Below, in pieces: positions 58,135 to 64,000 of a DNA stretch of 64,000 bases. Origin of the DNA: Pectobacterium polonicum. GTDB taxonomy: Bacteria; Pseudomonadota; Gammaproteobacteria; Enterobacterales; Enterobacteriaceae. The translations under genes were made by a program, and so were the position numbers. Position 1 is the first letter of the stretch. Each line of letters starts with the position of its first letter. The DNA is taken from positions 53,366 through 117,365 of the forward strand of contig NZ_RJTN01000016.1 in NCBI RefSeq assembly GCF_005497185.1. Reading direction: 5' to 3'. The notes under the pieces were generated by a model. That model saw only the letters and a program-made list of their open reading frames with translations, was not told the origin of the DNA and searched no databases.

Positions 58135-59589
58135 TTATCGTTGTAATAACATCAACATCGCCTGTGGGGCTTGGTTCGCTTGTACTAACATTGATGAAGA
58201 TGCTTGCTGGAGAATTTGCTGTTTTGTCATCAGAGACACTTCTTGAGCATAATCCGCATCCAAAATGCGTGAACGTGCATTACTTGTAGCAATAGAAACG
58301 TCAGACATACTAGCGCGAATAGACTCAAAGCGATTGATTTGGCTCCCATACTCACTGCGATAGCCATTTATTTTTTCTAGTGCATGATCAAATGAATCAA
58401 TGGCTTTACGCGCCTCCTCAAAAGGGTCTAATGCTGTATTTTTCAACCCCAGAGATTCACTATCAGAAGGTGTCGGATTAATCGTCACTGCTTCCACACC
58501 TTCGCCATAATTAGCACTAACTACAATATCGGTCGGCGTACTGACAGGGGGCAGAGGCGGAGGTGGTAACTGTGTTGGGTTAGGCAACACATCCCAGGTA
58601 GCAACCCCCGTAAATGATCCTTTTCCAATAACCATAACAATCAAATCTTCTGTCGTTTCATCGATATGGATGCGTTCATTACGTTCAGCACCATTGACAC
58701 CATCGTTAAACTTCCCGTTGCTGTCATCTTCATAGCGATCGCCATCACCACTGTAAGTAATAGTCATACCATTATAAGAAGCAGTGGCGCTGCCATTCAA
58801 ATTAAAACTTACTCCGCCTTGCGCAAGGTCACTGTCAGAGTAATTTGCGGAGGATAAAAAAGCATTATCTTCCGTTAGTACACGCAGTTTAGCCGATGCA
58901 GCATCGGTTATTCCATTTTGTTGCCAGACAATATCCGCATCAGCTCCGATTAATGGCGTTCCAACTAAATGTTTTCCATCTCGACTAAATATCTGAATAT
59001 CATCATCCGCACCCAATGAATCAATAGTAATTGTTAAATTTTTAGCACCCACAGGGATATAGGCTAATGAAACAATGCCAGAGGGAAAAGAACGGCTTGC
59101 GCCGCTTACTGGAAATTTTTCCGCCAGCGGCGGCGTACTCCCTAAATTAATAGGTAATTCACGCTGTGTTGAGGGCGCTAACGGATATTTTCCAAATGCC
59201 GTAGTTGAAAATGCAATACGATCAATTTCCGCACGCACCTGCTGAAATTCCCCATTCAGGCTCGCTCGATCGATGCTAGACAGCGTTTCATTTGCCGCCT
59301 GAACGGCTAATTCTCTTGCTCGCTGTACAAGGTTATTGACCTCACCCAATCCCCCTTCTGCAATCTGCATCAGACTGACACCGTCATTCACGCCGCGTGC
59401 CACAACATCATTGGCATTTAAATTCGCCAACATCCGGTTAGCAATCGCCTGTCCGGCTGCATCATCCTTAGCACTATTGACTCGTAGCCCAGAAGAGAGA
59501 CGCTCGATGCTTTGAGAAAGTGCTGATGCCGAATGAGAACTTTTATTTTGTACTGTCAGAGAGAACATATTGGTATTAATCGAAGCCAT
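58135..59589 (-). CDS. fliC: Flagellin FliC with unusual central domain
   Basis: A 484-aa flagellin. The conserved D0/D1 ends are intact (ASINTNMFSLTVQNKSSHSA, LSSGLRVNSAKDDAAGQAIA at the N-terminus; RSRILDADYAQEVSLMTKQQ and SMLVQANQAPQAMLMLLQR at the C-terminus). The central ~160-340 region is not the usual D2/D3. It reads as a beta-rich domain with VGAKNLTITIDSLGADDDIQ and IFSRDGKHLVGTPL, and then a proline hinge LPPPPLPPVSTPTD near residue 345. No HExxH, so not a flagellinolysin. AAAAAGG lies a few bases before the ATG. No sigma-28 promoter was recognised in the ~120 bp up to the IS element. Confidence 0.95.
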   Translation of the reverse strand: MASINTNMFSLTVQNKSSHSASALSQSIERLSSGLRVNSAKDDAAGQAIANRMLANLNANDVVARGVNDGVSLMQIAEGGLGEVNNLVQRARELAVQAANETLSSIDRASLNGEFQQVRAEIDRIAFSTTAFGKYPLAPSTQRELPINLGSTPPLAEKFPVSGASRSFPSGIVSLAYIPVGAKNLTITIDSLGADDDIQIFSRDGKHLVGTPLIGADADIVWQQNGITDAASAKLRVLTEDNAFLSSANYSDSDLAQGGVSFNLNGSATASYNGMTITYSGDGDRYEDDSNGKFNDGVNGAERNERIHIDETTEDLIVMVIGKGSFTGVATWDVLPNPTQLPPPPLPPVSTPTDIVVSANYGEGVEAVTINPTPSDSESLGLKNTALDPFEEARKAIDSFDHALEKINGYRSEYGSQINRFESIRASMSDVSIATSNARSRILDADYAQEVSLMTKQQILQQASSSMLVQANQAPQAMLMLLQR

Positions 59590-59710
59590 GATATACCTTT
59601 TTATTATTTGACGTATTAGTAAATAGCAAAAGCACCTAACCGTGGGCGCGAAATTTTACTTAAAACAGATTACAAAATATTTATATGCCTGAAAACTATT
59701 TCCTTCGTAC
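59590..59710. other. fliC upstream region truncated by IS
   Basis: 121 bp between fliC and the first base of the IS3-family terminal repeat. No TAAA-N15-GCCGATAA was found on the minus strand. An AT-rich stretch TAAATATTTTG is present but is a poor -10. Confidence 0.5.
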
Positions 59711-59789
59711 TGACCTTCCCCCTGAAAACAGTACAAGGCTAAACTGAAGTATCCGGTCTTTCTTTCATCTCACAGAGAGGTGTATCGCC

Positions 59790-59896
59790 ATGAAAAAGAC
59801 CCGTTATACTGAAGAACAGATTGCGTTTGCGTTGAAGCAGGCCGAAACCGGCACCCGCATCGGGAAGTCTGCAGAAAGATGGGTATTTCTGAGGCT
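59790..59896 (+). pseudogene. IS3-family orfA, 5' fragment (frameshifted)
   Basis: It starts MKKTRYTEEQIAFALKQAET, the N-terminus of IS3-type OrfA (helix-turn-helix DNA binding), nearly the same as the intact OrfA at 63083-63349. After codon ~23 a 1-nt deletion relative to that copy shifts the frame; the DNA match continues through GAAGTCTGCAGAAAGATGGG. It then ends abruptly near 59896, where unrelated sequence begins. Confidence 0.85.
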
Positions 59897-60123
59897 ACTT
59901 TTTATATCTATGGACTACCTCCGTTTTGCAAGTACAGAATCTGGTTTTGGGTTGTTGCTTACATCTATCCGGCATCAGGAAAACCTGTGCCCAAATGGGT
60001 AATCCGCACACAATCGCCTCAACAACTGGACGGCCTCTGAGGCCAATATAATAGTCAGGCTCCGATTGTGCAGGTGCAACCTGTCACCATTTTTCAGTAC
60101 ACTGCAACTCGTCTGGCTGGGTA

Positions 60124-60258
60124 CTAACTTCCAACTGCCTGATACTCGGTATCATTTTTCAGCATCGACCAGATTATTCTCGCGTTCTTGTTAGCGACCG
60201 CCACGGTCGTTTTATTAAACCCGCGCCGTTCCTTTAACTGGTTAACCCACTGAGAAAG
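60124..60258 (-). pseudogene. IS110-family transposase, C-terminal remnant
   Basis: The reverse strand encodes LSQWVNQLKERRGFNKTTVA followed by VANKNARIIWSMLKNDTEYQ, the conserved C-terminal Tnp-20 end of IS110-family DEDD transposases. The rest of the gene is missing. It abuts IS3 orfA sequence at ~60260. The stretch 59897-60123 before it is probably the noncoding end of the same element. Confidence 0.75.
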
Positions 60259-60260
60259 AT

Positions 60261-61185
60261 CTGGAGGACGAAAACCGGCGACTGAAACAGATGTTTTTTG
60301 ATCTGAGTCTGGAGTGCCGGGCACTCAAAGATGTTATCGAAAAAAAGCTTTAAAACCAGCGATAAAGCGTGAGCTCGTCAGTTATCTGACCGCGCAGTTT
60401 ACGATGAGCATCCGCCAGGCATGCAGGACGTTACCGCTGAGCAGGACGGTCTATTTTTATCAGCCTGACACTCGGCGTGATGAGCCAGCCATTCCGGCAC
60501 TGACCGACATGGCGGATACGGCTTCAAGAAGTTATTCCAGAAGCTACGCAGGGAGGGACATGCGTGGAATCACAAACGCGTTCATCGTATTTATTGTTTA
60601 CTGAAACTGAATTTTCGTCGTAAAGGAAAGCAACGTTTGCCCGTACGTGATCTAGCACCATTGGCGACGCCGGAATATCTGAATCAGAGCTGGTCAGTGG
60701 ATTTTATGCATGATGCAGTAGTGTGTGGCAAGCGTTTTCACACATTCAATGTGGTGGATGATTTTAACCGTGAAGTGCTGGCGATAGAAATTGACCTTAA
60801 TATCCCAGCACAGCGTGTTGTTCGGGTGTTGGATAGAATAGAGGCCAACAGTGGATACCCGCTAAAGATGCGGATGGATAACAGTCCAGAGCTGGTGTCG
60901 CTGACATTGGCGCAGTGGGCGGAAGAGCATGGTGTGGTACTGGAATTGATTAAACCAGATAAGCCGACACAAAATGCTTTTATCGAACGCTTTAACCGAA
61001 CGTATAGAACAGAAGTACTGGATTTTTACCTGTTCAGAACACTGAATGAAGCGCCGGAAATAACAGAACGCTGGCTGCATGAATATAACAGCGAACGTCC
61101 TCATGAATCCCTGAATAACCTGACGCCGGATGAGTATCGGCTGATGGCTGAAGACCCGGAAATCTTAAAAAGTGCATGGAGCTAA
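60261..61185 (+). pseudogene. IS3-family transposase orfA 3' end + orfB, frameshifted
   Basis: The orfA tail LEDENRRLKQMFFDLSLECR runs to the stop at 60351. OrfB then begins in the next frame (PAIKRELVSYLTAQFTMSIR) and breaks near 60520, continuing in another frame as YGFKKLFQKLRREGH. From there the catalytic core is complete: SVDFMHDAVVC (first Asp), RMDNSPELVSLTLAQWAEEH (second Asp) and NAFIERFNRTYRTEVLDFYL (Glu). It ends ILKSAWS. The frameshift makes OrfB non-functional as it stands. OrfB subgroup similar to IS407-type members. Confidence 0.85.
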
Positions 61186-61276
61186 AACGGGTGTGCTTAC
61201 ATGCATTAATACTACTTAAAAATTAATTTATTAGAAAAAGTCATTAGAAATGATTACCAATTAAATGCTATGAATT

Positions 61277-62011
61277 TTATTTCTTTGCAACCAATAATAT
61301 ATTAGCCAATAGCTCACTTGGGATATTATCAGATATTTTTGTTAAAGCAGAAATAAGTTCCGGTGGCCAATTCAGCATCATTGAATTAGGTACCACTTTC
61401 AAAAAATATCCTGATATTTCTTCTACAAAAAATCCTGCGGCTTTAAAATCTGACTCTAGTTGCCATGGCATATATACGCGCTTATGACTTACCGCAATAT
61501 CTCTCTGACTTAAATGCTCCAGACAAGGCTGAAGATCCAGCATAACAGCTAACTTACGATGAATTGAGTTCGCATTTGGAACTGCAGCAATAACAACTCC
61601 ACCAACGTTAAGCCAAGAGTTAAACTTTCGCAGAAGATTTATTGGTTCTTCAACATGCTCGAGAATGTGAAGAGCAAGAATAACATCATATTTTTTACTT
61701 GGCTCATAATATTCAAAAAAACTATTTATGATACATATGCGGCCACCAAAACGCTCCTCGGCCTGTTTACATAACAAGTCTGAACCTTCAATAATATCGA
61801 TAGCTATAGAGGACGGCAATGTATTCAGCCGACTAGCAATAATACCAGTACCATATCCACAATCTAAAACTGATGAAGCACCACTGTTTTTTATAATATC
61901 TATTATACGGTTAAAATTTTCACCATGCTGAATATTCTCAATAAAAAAGTCCCCATAAACATCACCAAGATACATATTTTCCGCATCGTTCTCTAAAGAA
62001 GAGTCTTTCAT
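61277..62011 (-). CDS. Class I SAM-dependent methyltransferase
   Basis: A 244-aa Rossmann-fold methyltransferase. Motif I is VLDCGYGTGIIASRL, acidic loop IAIDIIEGSD, and a UbiE/SmtA-like HILEHVEEPINLLRKFNSWL (motif with catalytic context). Post-motif GGVVIAAVPNANSIHRKL follows. Similar enzymes methylate sugars or quinones. Position beside fliC and between decayed ISs suggests a leftover of a flagellin-modification island (inference). AT content is high, suggesting transfer. No other glycosylation gene is visible in the window. It has no clear promoter or strong Shine-Dalgarno. Confidence 0.85.
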   Translation of the reverse strand: MKDSSLENDAENMYLGDVYGDFFIENIQHGENFNRIIDIIKNSGASSVLDCGYGTGIIASRLNTLPSSIAIDIIEGSDLLCKQAEERFGGRICIINSFFEYYEPSKKYDVILALHILEHVEEPINLLRKFNSWLNVGGVVIAAVPNANSIHRKLAVMLDLQPCLEHLSQRDIAVSHKRVYMPWQLESDFKAAGFFVEEISGYFLKVVPNSMMLNWPPELISALTKISDNIPSELLANILLVAKK

Positions 62012-62125
62012 AAAGTCGCCTAAAATTTTATTTATAAAATAAATTTAAAAAACAAGACATACTCATATATTTTTGAATATACCCGTGATCATTGAAGATG
62101 CTTGATTTTACCCCGCATGTAGATC

Positions 62126-62361
62126 ATGCTTTCCACTATGAAGATATTTATTATCGACGGGCAGAAAGCTGAACTTGAACGCCTCCATCGCACCAGTCGT
62201 GATAAGTGTGTTTGTGATCGTATTAAAGCTGTCCTTCTTGCCTCAGAAGGCTCGACCTCTGCGATTACGTCAACACCGGCAAACTCAAACCTGAAAACGG
62301 TGGAGCTGCAATGTAAGCGTCCCGGTTTTAGTTCCACACACTTTTTGAGATTTCCGGGTCT
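62126..62361 (+). pseudogene. IS630-family transposase, 5' remnant
   Basis: MKIFIIDGQKAELERLHRTS then RDKCVCDRIKAVLLASEG is the IS630 N-terminal helix-turn-helix start. A deletion/frameshift follows after SEG; DYVNTGKLKPENGGAA continues in another frame (62263 on), typical of the later IS630 N-domain. It is cut at 62361 by the IS3-type element. Confidence 0.82.
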
Positions 62362-62411
62362 TGATCTCTTCCCAATATCGGTACCAGGTTAAATCAGAGA
62401 TCCGGACCTTT

Positions 62412-63104
62412 TTACAGACTTCGAACAAATTCCTCCAGAGTCTGGTTATTTAACGAGGAATGCGGTCTCTGCTGGTTATATTCCTGTCGCCAGTGTTCGA
62501 CCTTCTCCTGAGCGTCTTCCAGTGACAGGAACCAGTGGACGTTCAGACATTCGTCCCGAAAACTGCGATTGTCTGTCTGCAGCCGTCCCGGCACCCGCTT
62601 CTGTAACTGCTTCAAGCGCTCCATCACTGCGACCTGGATTGCCAGACATTCCTGACTAAAATTATCGACTACAATTAGCGCACGGATACGACGTCCGTTG
62701 AACAGATTATCAGCCACGAAGTCCATGCTCCAGCACTCGTCCGCCGCACTCACCTCTGGACGCGCACGTCTGTGTCTGGCGGTGACATGTCGACGAGGGC
62801 GTTTTGTTCGCAGATTCAGGCCTTCCTGACAATAAATACGGTATGTCTTCTTATGGTTAATCAGCCAGCCTTCCCGGTGCAGAAGAATATGAATGCGCTG
62901 AACGCCGTAGCGAACACGGGTTTCGGCAATTTCCCTTATCCGCTGTGTGATGACCCGGTCATCACGGCAACTGCGGTAGTGATAAACCATGCGGCTCTGC
63001 ATCATCAGACGACAGCCGCGACGCAGTTCGATACGGTAAGCTTCCAGCAGATATGCCACCGCTTCACGCTTTTGCACGGGCCTCAGAACTTTTTTCGGAT
63101 GACA
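62412..63104 (-). pseudogene. IS3-family orfB, catalytic region deleted
   Basis: OrfB would be made by a -1 frameshift at AAAAAAG (63089-63095, minus) after orfA. It reads HPKKVLRPVQKREAVAYLLE, then ECWSMDFVADNLFNGR (first Asp), RLQTDN (second Asp), and jumps straight to RSFRDECLNVHWFLSLEDAQ. Family members have ~40 residues between these, including the catalytic Glu (IESFNG). The gap is in frame. So the reading frame is open but the DDE triad is broken. Confidence 0.85.
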
Positions 63105-63349
63105 CCCTGCTGCATCTCCTTGCCCAGACTCAGGTCCACCACCAGCCGTTTCAGACGGTAATTCTCTTCCTCCAACTGTCGCAACCGACGCAGCTCCATC
63201 ACGCCCATCCAGCCAAATTTCTTCTTCCAATTGTAAAAGGTGGCTTCAGAAATCCCCATCTTTCTGCAGACTTCCTCCACCCGTGTGCCAGTTTCGGCCT
63301 GCTTCAGGGCAAACGCAATCTGCTCTTCGGTATAACGTGTCTTTTTCAT
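63083..63349 (-). CDS. IS3-family transposase OrfA
   Basis: An 88-aa protein with an N-terminal helix-turn-helix (MKKTRYTEEQIAFALKQAET, GISEATFYNWKKKFG) and a leucine-zipper-like end (ELRRLRQLEEENYRLKRLVV), normal for IS3 OrfA. It ends VIRKKF with the A6G slippery site at its end for OrfAB fusion. ATG preceded by GGAGG. Intact alone, it could act as a regulator but not transpose without OrfB. Confidence 0.9.
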   Translation of the reverse strand: MKKTRYTEEQIAFALKQAETGTRVEEVCRKMGISEATFYNWKKKFGWMGVMELRRLRQLEEENYRLKRLVVDLSLGKEMQQGVIRKKF

Positions 63350-63519
63350 GTCGGATGACCTCCTTTTGACGGAGAAGAAGGCCCGAAAATTCTACTTTAC
63401 ACCGGTACTGAACGAAGGGAAGAGATCAGCAAGTTGGCTCAATACCGAAAAATAGCAAACTTAATCAGTTGCTTATATCAGCATTTATTCCACCATGCCC
63501 ACTAAATGCTAACCTATGT

Positions 63520-64000
63520 TATCCAGCGTTGGAACATCTGGTTCAGCATTCTGGGTATGGGCAAGTGGCAGCATCGTCATGGTTTAACCTACAAAAAACC
63601 AGCAGGTATCCCTCATAAATTCAGTGAATAAAAGCAGAAGCAGTTCATTGAATATTATGAAAATTTAAAGAAAATGGCGGAAAATCGACCCAGTCTCAAT
63701 ATACTGGGTACGCTGAATCTGAACGATATTGGCAGCACAGTTATTCTCGATTAAAAAATGATTAATGACTACAACATTGCTCGTTTTTTCATTGAGATAC
63801 GCAAACGTTCCCCCAATTATCAACAAGAAATCCATGTCATACTGGACGGGGCGGGTTATCACCGAACCCGATTGATTAAGGATTGAGCCTTTGTAGTGAA
63901 ATTTACCACCTTATAGTCCGAATCTGAACGCGATAGAGCCCTTGTGGAAAGTGATGAACGATATAAATTGCTATTTTGAAAACACTAGCGACTTCCGGAA
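63520..64000 (+). pseudogene. IS630-family transposase, 3' remnant
   Basis: In several frames the plus strand encodes GMGKWQHRHGLTYKKPAGIP, LNILGTLNLNDIGSTVI, IHVILDGAGYHRTRLIKD and IEPLWKVMND, all core IS630 motifs (second and third acidic catalytic residues in DGAGYH and NAIE). Stops and deletions break it. It continues the element started at 62126 beyond the IS3 insertion. The window ends within or near its 3' end. Confidence 0.85.

Larger units (their letters stand above)
59711..61195 (+). mobile_element. Decayed IS3-family element with IS110 fragment inside
   Basis: The left end TGACCTTCCCCCTGAAAACA is related to the terminal repeat of the IS3-type element at 62362. Order on the plus strand: orfA start (59790-59895), then a stretch with an IS110-type fragment (to 60258), then the orfA 3' end and orfB (60261-61185). 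The right terminus is not recognised. Likely one IS3 element whose orfA was interrupted and partly lost. Confidence 0.7.
62362..63428 (-). mobile_element. IS3-family element, internally deleted
   Basis: Perfect 12-bp terminal inverted repeats TGATCTCTTCCC (62362-62373) and GGGAAGAGATCA (63417-63428) bound 1067 bp. Longer imperfect similarity runs into GTACC...TAAA...CGG(G/A)CC. OrfA is intact and orfB has an internal deletion. Clear target duplications were not seen. It lies within a decayed IS630. Confidence 0.85.

Noticed and set aside
58135..59589. FliC as a flagellinolysin (protease-bearing flagellin)
   Set aside because: The central domain has no HExxH zinc-protease motif.

Overview
The window looks like chromosomal DNA of a soft-rot enterobacterium, most likely Pectobacterium. 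Gene content and order follow the E. coli 21-25 minute region (yceD-rpmF-plsX-fabH, rne-rluC, pyrC-dinI-bssS, opgGH, yccA-tusE-hspQ-mgsA-helD-yccFS, sxy-sulA-ompA-matP-fabA). Protein sequences are similar to but clearly different from E. coli. A choline-betaine locus, a sugar-phosphate isomerase with a possible KdgR site and a flagellar locus with accessory genes also fit. The genus is an inference; no database was searched.

Layout. 1-8 kb: fatty-acid/phospholipid and translation genes (fabH partial, plsX, rpmF, yceD), yceF, rluC, and rne with a long leader. 8-20 kb: pyrC, SOS-regulated dinI, a small unassigned protein, an ERIC repeat, bssS, cytochrome b561-yceI, trhO, an old-yellow-enzyme oxidoreductase, lpxL and opgGH. 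20-30 kb is more accessory: a His/Met-rich DUF2946-PepSY pair, a chemoreceptor with its own sigma-28 promoter, a ribbon-helix-helix protein, a small Cys-rich secreted protein, an orphan GhoT/OrtT-type toxin, DUF523, a universal stress protein, GNAT, isochorismatase and Nudix genes, and an AriR-like protein. 30-45 kb: tRNA-Ser(UGA) and the conserved yccA-to-fabA block, including sulA with a LexA box and fabA with FadR and FabR operators. 45-54 kb: yebE, betIBA/betT with a palindromic operator, an RpiB-like isomerase, tRNA-Ser(GGA) and an orphan Flp pilin. 54-64 kb: phoH, fliZ, fliA, an HNH endonuclease lying between fliA and fliC, fliC, and then a graveyard of IS3, IS110 and IS630 fragments around one methyltransferase.

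Several sets of genes work together. FabH, PlsX and FabA feed fatty-acid and phospholipid synthesis, and LpxL and OpgGH build the envelope. DinI and SulA are SOS effectors. HelD is a 3'-5' helicase, MatP organises the Ter macrodomain and HspQ/YccA modulate proteolysis. BetTBA imports choline and oxidises it to glycine betaine under BetI. FliA drives late flagellar genes, probably including the chemoreceptor at 22.9-24.6 kb.

The least ordinary part is 57.3-64 kb. A restriction-type HNH gene is co-directional with fliC and 32 bp downstream of it. The flagellin has an unusual central domain and a proline-rich hinge. The place where fliD would be expected is occupied by nested, decayed insertion sequences, the first of which starts about 120 bp upstream of fliC. 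I found no strong case for a complete new multi-gene system. The best leads are the fliA-HNH-fliC arrangement, the orphan membrane toxin islet, the orphan Flp pilin and the metal-binding-like DUF2946-PepSY pair.
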